A stretch of 64,000 bases of DNA, taken from contig NC_088345.1 of NCBI RefSeq assembly GCF_036884655.1, positions 31,676,501 to 31,740,500 of the forward strand, given 5' to 3'. The notes under the pieces were generated by a model. That model searched no databases, had not been told where the DNA came from, and saw only the letters and a list, made by a program, of their open reading frames with translations. Position 1 is the first letter of the stretch, and the number at the start of each line of letters is the position of its first letter. The position numbers and the translations under genes were made by a program. Source of the DNA: Musa acuminata AAA Group (lineage: Eukaryota; Streptophyta; Magnoliopsida; Zingiberales; Musaceae). This document shows positions 9,736-20,336 of the stretch, piece after piece.

Positions 9736-12322
9736 TGTAACATCCCCCATTTTTTAAAATTTAGTAAATGCTTGTTTGTAAATATGAGGATTATTTAATA
9801 ATTAATTTATATTAAATGATATTATATTAAAAGTTTATGGCTATGGACCTAAGAGTAAATATTAGAAGTTTGATATGATTTATAAAAAAATTCAGATTTA
9901 AGTTAAAGAAAAAAAACTTAAGAGCTGCAGCCAACATAAGTTGGAGAAGAAGAAGAAAAAGAGCTTGAGGTTTTTCATCAATTTTTTCACATTTGGGATT
10001 CAAACTATTTTAAGGCAAGTGTTCTAACCCTATCTCACAGTAACCATAATATATGTTTCTATTTTTATTCTATAAAATTTGAGAGATTTCATCTGAGAAC
10101 CAGACCTTCTTTCATTCTGATACAAAGCCATAAATCTGTAATTTTTTGGTAATTTGACCTCTATACATTTTTTCGGTCCTAACTTTTTGTAATAAACTCT
10201 GATTTAGGCAAAACCTATTCCAATTGAAAGTAGACTCAAAAATATTTATTTTGATACTATGATTGAATAATTTAGAGTTTAAATACCTACTAATAATTCT
10301 ATTTCAATTAACTCTATATATTCTAAAAAATAGGGATTGTAATTTCTGACCTCTTGTTGCTTAACTGCTTATAACTTTCTGCTAGGAACTCAGATTTATG
10401 CAAAGTATGATTTATTTGAAGATAAACTCAAAATGCTTTCTATATGTACCTAATTTGAAATTTTTGGAGTACAATTGTAAACTGAAACATCTATTTTCAT
10501 CGATCATATGGATTTAGTAAAATAGAGCTAATGTTTTCAGACCTTTCGCTATAAAATTATCTGTAACTCCCTGTTATAAATTTCAATTCTTGTAAATATT
10601 GATTTACCTAAAACTAGATTAACAAAGCTTTCTAATGACACCTATTTTGTATAAATTAGAGTATAATTAATTATCCAAATAATTTATACACTCTTCCTAT
10701 CAAATTCTTTCATAATCGATCTTTGGTCGATTTCGCCTCTTATTGTTTCTTCTCTTTGGAAATTGAATTTGGCAAAATCCCTTACTTTAGTTGAACTTTA
10801 CATTATTGTCTTGAATTCCTGTAAACTTTTTCCTTTAATTATTTGTACACTTGCAGCTATTTTCTAAAGTTTATGTTTGCATCGCAATAATTCGTATAGG
10901 CACATGCATCCCATTGTTCCGCATTTGCTTTCAATATATGCCTCTTCCAGTTTCATTTATTTGGACATTGAATTCATCTGACCTTCTTATTTCAATTGAG
11001 CTATATGTGATTGCTTGAAATCCTTGTATGCTCTTGCTTTTATTTCCTTTCAAATCTGAATACATTTGTGAAAGATTATGTTTGCATCGTATTGACTCGA
11101 AAGGCACATGTATATTTTGTTGTTCCGCATGTGCTTCCGATATATGCTAATTTTATTATTCATATTGTTCCTTTGTACTCTAGTATTTGTGGGATAAATG
11201 TGAATCTTTGCTAGAAATGGTAAAGGGAGTTATGCTTAGAGCCCACGATGCTCTGCCAACCCCCTATGACTTCACTCAGACATGGGTGGATGGAGCTCCC
11301 AGACGTAGAAGACTTATGTTTGGTGGTCATTCAGAAATGGATGGACCATATTATGTTATGATCCCACTTCATCTTCTATGTGTTTGATATGATATCCAAA
11401 GCTTTAGCTATGTTTCTATGTATGCTTTGGATAAGAATGAAATGAATGCAACATCGTGTGACATTTGAGCTTCTATTCATGTTTTGTTCTTTGATATGTT
11501 TCCGAAATATTATAAGTCTTTGTTATGCCTTGAAATTACCATATGCTATGGATATGCTCCTTATGTTATTGATATGCTCCAATTACCTTTCCTCAATTAT
11601 ATGAACAAAACATGCTTCGAACGAAATGATATCGTAATTCTACATTCAAACAACACATTCTTTTGTTACATCTTGTATCTCTGCTTTGTATTTTTGATAC
11701 CTTATTTGTTTGAAAATTGTCCTCTTTGCTATGGATATGTTAGTCACTTGCTGAGCTTTATATGCTCACCGCGTTAATATATAAATTTTTTAGGATAGCT
11801 TATCGCTTGCTAAAATATGTAGTTTGGGTTGAGGCAGTGGAAAGCTAGAAGATTTTGGGGCAAATATTTCATACTTGATATGTTGATGTTGTATAAGTTC
11901 CTTTCATGTGTATCAATGACAAATCTAGGTTGATGTATCTTGTAAATATTTGAAAAGTACCTCTCATATTAGGATTTTGGGAATGTTAAGTTAAAATTAT
12001 GTAATGAATGATATAAACATGTAGTACATGTTGGTTTTGTAATTGTATAGATTCTCACAACTATGGATTTATGATGTGGTTATAGTTTAGTTAAGTTGCC
12101 TTTGGATTTTAAGAATCATCTAGTGATATGATGTATGATTATAAACTGCACAGGTTTTGTGAATTGTGGATTGTAGAGGTGAATGACTTAGAATGTTTTT
12201 CTTAGTGACCTCAAATGTGTGATTGGATCTTGGATTGTTTGTTGAATTATAATATTATCAATTTTGAGTTAGGTTCACACCTCTTGAATGAGAATTAAAT
12301 TCAGGGGGGGGGGGGCGTGACA
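9736..12322 (+). mobile_element. 3' LTR of Tekay/Del-like gypsy element, 2587 bp
   Basis: It begins TGTAACATCCCCCA directly after a purine tract (GGAGAGGAGAG) and ends in a G12 run followed by CGTGACA. The two ends are a short imperfect inverted repeat. The length fits the long LTRs of Tekay/Del chromoviruses. Open frames within it (11011-11214, 11187-11387, 11484-11777) show no known protein and are not annotated as genes. It joins a broken copia integrase at 12323, so the gypsy element probably inserted there. Confidence 0.75.
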
Positions 12323-14560
12323 CCATCAGAGTAGACTATTTTAATGGTATACTAGAAGAAGTTTTCGACTAGCTTTTTAAAGTTGGCAAAGATTATTGAA
12401 ACATCTGATTTATGACGGAGAGGATATATCCATATGTACTTAGTAAAATATCCTACAAAAATGACATAAAATCTAATCTTATCAAAGGAGGTGACGGGAG
12501 CAGGGTCCTAGACATCTGTATAAATAATTTTAAATGGTGTAGAACATGATATGAAAGAAGTGCCAAAACGAAGTCTATGACTTTTATTACTGAAACAAGC
12601 ATCACAATGAGTGATAATACTTATATTTTTAAGATTTTAAGAGTAGGAAGAGAATAATGAGAAAGTAATTTATTTTGGATAGAGTGAGGGATGACCGAGA
12701 TGACAATACCACACATCAATTAGAGTTGCAACTGAGGAGTAGACAGTAGGCTGTTTTATTTGTCGAATTGATGGCCATTTATAAACATTATCTTTACTCT
12801 GGCCTTGGACCAAGGATGCCCCTATGCTTAAATTTTTGATAAGGAAAAGAGTTAGGAAAGAATTCAATGGAGGTATTATTTTGTTTACAAAATTGAGAAA
12901 TGGAAATGAGATTTCATTTAATGTGAGGTGCACATAAAATATCATCGAGTGTAAAAATTATGGTAGGTGAATTAAGTATTGTAGAACCAGTATGAGTAAT
13001 AGGAATTCCTTTACCATCACCGATGATGATGTCTTCATTTCCACTGTAGTTGTTGTAGATAGACAAGTTATGTAGATCAGAGGTGATGTGATGGGATGCG
13101 CTAGAGTCCATGATCCAATTTTGATCACTAGTGTTTAGAGTAGTCATGAGATTTGTTTGAGGCTAATGTGATTGAGTAGGGAGTCTGGGTTGAGATCGAC
13201 AGACCTTTGCAGAGTGACCGACTTTGTCATATAGTTGACACACAACATTTTGTTGGTGGTGAGGGCATCAGGATTGCTGAGGAGTGAAGTAGCCACCTTG
13301 GGTGTTGTGATTGGAATATAGATGATGTTGAGGAGGTATGGTTTGTTTGGAGCTCATAGGTTCATGAGGCATCTTGGTCAAACCTTTGTTGATAGTCTTG
13401 TTATACGGATTGCCCCACCTCGTAGATTTTTGACTGACTTGAGCTGTGATAGATGGTCCTGGCAATTTGTCTTCATGCTTTAGATATATCTCAAAGTCAG
13501 TCAGCTTGTCGTAGAGTTCTTCAAAAGACACTAGTGAGTCACGTGCATGTATTACTGCTGCTAATTCCTTGTACTCGTCGTCGAAGCTATTGAGGATATT
13601 AACAATGATTTCTTCATCACTAAGAGAATGACCTATCAAGGCCAAGTTATCGATGATAACCTTTATGTTGCGTAGATAATCAATAACAAGACTTCCCTCT
13701 TGTCTAGTTGTCATGAGACTGGATAGGAGACTAAGCATGCGAGTGCGTGAACTATTCTCCAGGGTGGTTTTCAATTTGCACCAGGCTTCGGCAGCACTAT
13801 CACATGAAGATATGAGCGGGGTGAGGGATCCAGCAACCAAGGCTTGAATTACTTAGAGGATGAGACGATCCTAGCATAACCATAGTTTGTGGTCCGGATT
13901 TGGTACTAGACTAGGTGCTCCTGGGATGTTTAGCATTGCCGGTGGAGAATGAAGGGAGCCATTGACAGCACTGTCACATGAAGATATGAGCGGGGTGAGG
14001 GATCCAGCAACCGAGGCTTGAATTACTTGGAGGATGAGACGATCCTAGCATAACCATAGTTTGTGGTCCGGATTTGGTACTAGACTAGGTGCTCCTGAGA
14101 TGTTTAGCATTGCCGGTGGAGAATGAAGGGAGCCATTGACAGCCTAGAAGATCATAGCATTGCCGGTGGAGAATGAAGGGAGCCATTGACAGCACTGTCA
14201 CATGAAGATATGAGCGGGGTGAGGGATCTAGCAACCGAGGCTTGAATTACTTGGAGGATAAGACGATCCTAGCATAACCATAGTTTGTGGTCCGGATTTG
14301 GTACTAGACTAGGTGCTCCTGGGATGTTTAGCATTGCCGGTGGAGAATGAAGGGAGCCATTGACAGCCTAGAAGATCATAGCCAAATAGGATATTAGATA
14401 ATTAAGCGTGCCAGGATGCATAGTTGTCATCTTTAGATAATTTGAAGGGGATGAGGGTTGCTGTATTGATGAAAATAAGGCTTGTATGTGGGAAAGTACT
14501 ATGGTTTCCCTATAGGAACAAAACTAGAGCATCAGAGGTAGATGATGAGGACATATGGAA
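12323..14560 (-). pseudogene. Copia gag-protease-integrase fragment
   Basis: Read leftward, the gag start is near 14556 (MSSSSTSDALVLFL then a stop). It is followed by TLIPFKLSKDDNYASWH, the UBN2-type gag body (13268-13840, SLLSSLMTTRQEGSLVIDYL), a protease with WIMDSSASHHIT (12914-13147; the usual D-S/T-G-A reads D-S-S-A), GAG-pre-integrase (12670-12945, WYCHLGHPS) and the first half of the integrase core, which stops at VYSDG at 12323. RT and RNase H are absent. The gag is disrupted by a tandem triplication. The clade is uncertain, possibly Ale/Retrofit-like. Confidence 0.75.
13793..14390 (-). repeat. Tandem triplication of a 174-bp gag segment
   Basis: Units begin at 13793, 13967 and 14191, each starting AGCACTRTCACATGAAGA. 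The first spacing is 174 bp. The second is 224 bp because a further 50-bp piece (the end of the unit) is repeated. Units differ by only a few bases, so the duplication is much younger than the element's other damage or has been kept homogeneous. Confidence 0.9.
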
Positions 14561-14867
14561 GTAGGTAAAAGGTTGCAGCGACGACAATGATCAGGGAGGA
14601 AGAGGTGGTAGTGGTGCAGATCAGTGTCACCTAAGGAAGGTTGTTAGTAAACGAGGTCTTTATTGAAGGAGAAGGCTAGCTTTATGTAAGACAGTTACAG
14701 ATATTTGTGTAGCAGATCAATAGTTAGGAATCTGGGTAGCAATGCAGTGATGCAGCAAGTGGTGTGGAAAGGTTCCAAATGCTGCTTGTCGAGGCGAAGG
14801 TGGAGCAAGATGCAGTGGCTACCCCGATCACCGATTAGAGGCAGCGGGAGAGAACTACAAAGATTGT

Positions 14868-15116
14868 TTAGTAACAACAGAAAGGGATGGTAGGCCTGCA
14901 CCAAGACAAGGTCCTCGCTAGGACCAAGATGTGACCCAATAGGAGCGTGTCCATAGGAAGATCAAAATGCTGCCATAGGATGCCGTCGGAAGCAGTGAGA
15001 ACGATGTTGCCGGAGGCGAGGACAACGGTGGTAGAGGCGTTGGCAGGAGTGGAAGGTTGGGGGTGAGATGTGGGTGACTGCGGTGGCTTGAGTTCGTGCA
15101 CACAACAGCAATCCAC
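14868..15116 (-). pseudogene. Possible captured G-type lectin receptor-kinase fragment
   Basis: The minus-strand frame contains STTVVLASGNIVLTASDG followed by ILWQHFDLPMDTLLLG. This resembles the conserved end of the bulb-lectin domain of G-type lectin S-receptor-like kinases, where the family reads roughly LxSGNLVL followed by LWQSFDxPTDTxLPG. The fragment ends in a stop soon afterwards and has no kinase part. It lies between a copia gag and that element's primer-binding site, where a short leader would be expected. I infer capture of a host gene piece, but the match rests on about 35 residues recognised by eye. Confidence 0.45.
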
Positions 15117-15360
15117 GTAGTGCTATGCGTGGCACAACTGTACGTATACATAGAGGAGAGTGACGGACTGCCTAGTGTGCAAACTGTTGAGGGCACAAGC
15201 GTCCCCTTCGATCTCCTCAAGTCTGCAGACTATTGTGGCATATCAGCCAAGACTATCGTGATGAGGAAGATAAGGACTAGCCACGAGTCTCGCTTAGGAA
15301 TGTGGCTGTAGTGGTGATGGTTGCTGGCTGGAGGCAGAGGTTCGCACCTCTCTTCTTACT

Positions 15361-15372
15361 GCTCTAATACCA
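15361..15372 (-). promoter_or_regulatory. Primer-binding site of the truncated copia element
   Basis: On the minus strand it reads TGGTATTAGAGC, complementary to initiator tRNA-Met apart from one common variation. It sits next to the LTR end at 15373. Confidence 0.65.
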
Positions 15373-15490
15373 TGATAAAATGATAGAATGAAGAGTGAAA
15401 TTGTAAAGGTAAAGAGAAAGCATATCTCAATTAGTGTCATATAATATATATTTATACATAATGAAAGAGAGGATTTTTCTTAACTAAGCA
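15373..15490 (-). mobile_element. Truncated 5' LTR of the copia fragment
   Basis: A/T-rich sequence starting TGATAAAATG directly after the primer-binding site. It is cut after about 110 bp by a piece of a SIRE-type element. The exact right edge is uncertain. Confidence 0.5.
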
Positions 15491-15630
15491 ACAAGATTTC
15501 TTCATGCAGTTGAGAAAATCTCTCTGTTATCATGGAAGACGAACAATAAAAAGCCCTCTTGAAATAAAAAAAGAGTCATTTCTCTTAGGTGTTAAACCAA
15601 ATGAGAAAGGAACATGGATTTGATACCAAC
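15491..15630 (-). pseudogene. SIRE-type gag start and leader remnant
   Basis: The sequence matches the start of the gag region next to the LTR at 23458 (for example CTCTTGAAA, AGAGTCATTTCTCTTRGGTG and TTAAACCAAATGAGAAA). It is followed by a primer-binding-site-like GTTGGTATCAAATCC on the minus strand (about 15616-15630). It is the innermost 5' piece of an element whose body has been lost to the left. Confidence 0.65.
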
Positions 15631-16617
15631 TGTTAGGAACGAGTTGGCACTAAGAGGGGGGGGGGAGAGGGGGTGAATTAGTGCAGCAGTAAAAACGTCG
15701 ATTTCGTAAATCTTTCGTATGTTGAAAACTGATCGAAAAGATATTAAATTGGAAGCATAAGGGAGCATAGTGAAAGCAATAAGAATGCAGTTTGCAATTA
15801 AAGTAAATTGATCAAAAGAAATGCAAACTGGATTTTATAGTGGTTCGGTCATCAAGACCTAGATCCACTCCCGATTCCTCTTCTGTCAAGGCCACCAGCA
15901 TCCACTAATGATCTTCCTTTAATGGGCGAAGATCGACCACCCTTACAACTTGATTCTCCTTTTGATAGGTTCATGAGAGAACCTTTAGAACCCCCTTCAC
16001 TCCTCTCTTAAACAAGACTAACACTTAAGTTTTGAGAGGAGTTCACACACAATTACAACAGTGTTTTCTTTTCGCTTTTGCTCTCAGTTGTGTGTAAGTT
16101 AACCAGGGATGAGAGGGGTATTTATAGGCCTCAAGTGGATTCAAACTTGAAGCCTAAAAGTGTTATATCCTAGGTTTCTCGGGTTCTGACAGTACCACTG
16201 CCTATGCTAGGCGATACCATCGTTTGCAGCATTGACACTGGGTAGTACCACCACCCAGTCTAGTGGTATTACCGCCTAACACCCTGTCACTAGGTGGTAC
16301 CACCACCCAGACTAGTAGTATCACCGCTTGATAGTCTCTTGGAGACTGTGTCTGGGCGGTGGTACCACCCAGACTAGCGATACCACCGCTTAACAAAGTC
16401 TTAGAAACTGTGCCACAATGGTGCCACCTATTGGGTCACTGTTTGGGCATTTTCACTTAGCCCAACATAGCTTAAACTTGGGCTCAATTGACCCCTAATT
16501 GAGTTGGCCCAATTCCAACCCAATTATGTGCTAACTATAAATTTTAAGAATTCACTAAACTAAATAAGTATGTAAGTCTAGGTTTCTTCCGGCGAACTTC
16601 CGACGATCTCTTAATAA
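15631..16617 (-). mobile_element. Truncated SIRE-type 5' LTR (copy A)
   Basis: It starts TGTTAGGAAC with a long G tract, then the GTGAATTAGTGCAG block, a TATA box on the minus strand (GGCCTATAAATACCCC near 16115) and a dyad array (16190-16430). It stops at 16617 in the middle of the CCGACGATCTC region, where a second LTR of the same family begins. The usual LTR continuation, seen at 24340, is missing. Confidence 0.75.
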
Positions 16618-17905
16618 TGTTAGGAATGAGTCAGTACTAAGGGGGGGGGGGGGTGAATTAGTGCAGTGATAAAATCATGTCGGCTCTGAAAATTATTTCG
16701 TATATTGAAAATTGATCCTGAAAATATTCTTGACTTGAAAGCATGTTCGTAAACATATTGAAAGTAGTAAGCAAGTAATGTGGTTTGCAGTTAAAGTAAA
16801 TTGCTTAAAAGAAATGCAAACTAGATTTTTATAGTGGTTCGGTCGTCGTGACCTACATCCACTCCACTGATTTCTCTTGCGTCGAAGCCACTAACATCTA
16901 CTATCGATCTTCCTTTAATGGGTAAAGATCAACCACCCTTACAACTCAATTCTCCTTTTGATAGGTTCAGGAGAGAACCTTTATAACCCCCCTTACTTCT
17001 CTCTCAAACTATACTAACACTTAGAACTTTGAGAGGAATTTCACACACAATTACAATAGAATTTTCTTTCCTTTTTTGCTCTCAGTAGTGTGTAGTTTAA
17101 CCAAGGATGAGAGGGGTATTTATAAGCCTCAAGTTGATTCAAAGTTGGAGCCTAAAAATTTCTCATCCCCAGTTTTCGGGGTTCTAGCGGTACCACCGCT
17201 TGTGTTGGGCAGTACCACCGCTTGCAGCACTGACACTAGGTAGTACCACCGCCCAGTCTGGTGGTACCACCACCTGACACCCTACACTAGGCGGTACCAC
17301 TACCTGACTGCCTCTCGGAGACTGTGTCTAGGCAGTACCACTGCCTAGACTGATGGTACCACCGCCTGACATAGTCTCAAAGACTATATCATGATAGTGC
17401 CACCTATTGGGTCATTGTTTGGGCCTTTCACTTGGCCCAACACAATCCATACATGGGCCCAACTAGCCCCTAATTGAGTTGACTTAATTATATTATAAAT
17501 CGACTTAATTAGATTCTAAACTAACTCGATCTAGGCATAATTGATTACAAGCGAATTCTTGTTGTCTGGCGCTTCGTCATTGGTTCATCCGGCACTTCGT
17601 TCGATCCTTCGACGCATCATCCTCTCCTTCGTTGTATTGCCCAATCGGCATGTTGTCTTCTCACAACATCCGATCTTCTTGGCGTAATGTCCGATCTTCA
17701 TAGCCCGAAGCCTTCTACTGATATATTGACTATTCCTTCGACCTGACGTCCAATCTTTTGATATGTTTGCTCCGGCCCAACGTCCAATTCCTCCTACTTT
17801 CATCAATTTGCCTTTTTTGATCGACATTAGCCCTACGTTACTCAAAATAGTAATTAGATCACAAACACATTAATTGATGTCATCATCAAAATATGAGATT
17901 CAATA
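16618..17905 (-). mobile_element. SIRE-type 3' LTR of gutted element B
   Basis: 1288 bp from TGTTAGGAATGAG to GAGATTCAATA. It is followed on the right by a minus-strand polypurine tract, so the internal region lies to the right. The partner LTR is 23458-24951. It contains the dyad array at 17186-17400 and a minus-strand TATA box near 17115. Confidence 0.75.
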
Positions 17906-18099
17906 ATCTCTCTTTTTTTGATGATGATAACCAATTGATGACGGAGTTCAAACAAACTCCCCCTATCAATATGCCATATTGATAAAACCTTGAATTCAAG
18001 CTGAATTCAAGTCAAAGAAAATTTAATCAAGAAATCATTATGAGTCTAAGCAATATAAAATCATGCATAATCAATTTTTCAATACATCATTCTATGCAT

Positions 18100-19170
18100 G
18101 ATTATCAGCATAACTTCTCCCCCATTGTCATCAACAAAAAGGAGAAGTGTAACTAGCAAATTTTAGAGATATGCAAGTTTTATAACATACAAGCTAGTAA
18201 ATTTTTTTATTACTTTACAACATTCATAATCACCAAATCATCATTAATTTTAAAGATTTGCATTTTTGCTTTTTAAGATAGGCAAGCTAGCAATTTTTGT
18301 TGATGTTCAAGATAGCAAGTTCTTTCTTCTCTTTTGAGAAGTGCAAGCTAGCAATTTTGCTTCTACTTGGGATGTGCAATCTAATAATTCTTGCTTCTCT
18401 TTTGAGTTGGGCAATCTTGCAAGTTTTAGATATGCAAGCTAGTAATAGTAAGTTTTACATTAAGAAAGTTAACAAATTTTGCACCATGCAAGCTAGCAAA
18501 TTTTACATAATTTTAGAACATGCATAGCTAGTTCTTTCTCCCCATTTATCATTGTCAAAAAGATGGGAATAAATTAATTTTGTAATTCTTTTTCCCTTTA
18601 CAATAATTTTTAAATCATGACAAAGGTAAAGTATCAATCTTATTTCAATAAATTATTATCATAACTTCTCTCCCTTTGTCATCAACAAAAAGGAGAAGTG
18701 CATTTAGCAAGTTTCAAATCATTACATTACAAATATAATCTCAAGTTTTATCATCATGCAAGCAAGTAATTTTCTTCCTTCTCTTTTGAGAAGTGCAATG
18801 TTTTACATCATTTTATATGCAAGCTAGTAATAATTTTGAGTTTTGCAAGTTTATAAATTTTGCTAGATTAGCATATTTCACTTCTTGAGATATGCAAGAT
18901 GGTAATTTTTTGTGACGTTCAAGATAGCAAGTTCTTTTTTTCTCTTTTGAGAAGTATAATTTTTTGCTTCCTTTGCAATGCACAAGCTAGCAATTTGGTA
19001 AGTGTTAGTTCTCTTTGAAGTATGAAGGCTAGCAATATTTGAAAAAGAATACAAGATAGCAAGCTAGCAAGATAGCAATGCATCATTTTAGAAAATGTAA
19101 GCTAGCAATATTTGAGATGTTAAAGAAAGCAACTTTGGCTTCTTGAAATATGCAAGCAAGCTAGCATATT
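18100..19170. repeat. Degenerate AAGCTAGCAA repeat cluster
   Basis: The motif RCAAGCTAGCAAWTTT recurs irregularly more than a dozen times. It is mixed with GAGAAGTGCAA and with TTTGTCATCAACAAAAAGG-type segments. Spacing varies and there is no fixed unit, so it is neither a CRISPR nor a clean satellite. The core GCTAGC is palindromic. Confidence 0.7.
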
Positions 19171-20336
19171 TTATCTCCCCCTTTGTCATTGTCAAAAAGA
19201 AGAGAAAAATATAATTTTATAATTCTTTTTTCCTTTACAACAATTTTCAAAGCATGACAAAGATAAATAACAAATTTACATCAATATTCTAATCATTATT
19301 TCAATCATTAAAAATGAAAGATCAAGTCATGATTTTTGACATATCTCTCCTTTTGTATATATAAGGAATGATAGGGAAATAATCTTGATTCAAAAAGAAG
19401 ATTCAAGTCTAAAATTTGAGAAATCAAGATCATGATTTGAAAAATGTATAGGAAGAATTTATGCATTTGGGAGCTCTAACATGTCTAAGTTTATCATTCA
19501 AACTAGTAAATTTGGTTCTTTTGAGATGCTAGATATTTTCTTTCCCCCTTTTTGTCATTGTAAACAAGAAAGAAGAAGGGAAGAACATAATGGTGTGAAT
19601 GTTCAAGTCATCACAAAAATACAAAGGTATCATATGAAAATCATGATATGAAAGATATTAATATCAAATCATGAATGCCACAAGACATGATTTATTTCAA
19701 CAAATCTCTTCTATTATAAATGGCACAAAGAAACATAGGAGATCAAATAATATAATATCTTAATTCATGCATAAGAAATCTCAAGTTATAAATCTTGAAA
19801 AATCAAGATAAAGCTCAATCAAATTTAAATCATCAAATCATCAAAAACATTTTCATAGTTCAAGATATTCATAAAAATGATACAAATAGATTTATCAATC
19901 TCCCCTTTCGAAAACTTGATAAGGTAGGGATTTAGAAATTTTAAAGAAAAATATATTTTCCTTTTTTTTATTTCACACAAGCATGCCTTTGTCATTTATG
20001 CCAAATCAAAATGTGCATCATCACTTAAAACCAAAAGATAGACAAGATTCATCACAAAAATCTTCATGACAAAAAATATAACACATTAAACATAAGGCTT
20101 CTTTAAATAAAAGATTTGATTTATCATTTTAATTCCAATGACAATACATTTTCTTTTTTATGTGTTTCATTTTATGTGATTGATTTCATATAAGTATGCT
20201 CAAGTTTTTCATATAAAAACCATACATCATGTTTAAAACCGAAAAGCAACTTTCATTACGACAAAAGATCAATCATCATGCATAATTTCAAAATATAAAA
20301 TCATCATTACATGCATGATCATCATACATAATTTCA

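Noticed and set aside
14918..15220. 100-codon serine/proline-rich frame in the copia leader
   Set aside because: It overlaps the lectin-like frame in another register and has no recognisable domain.
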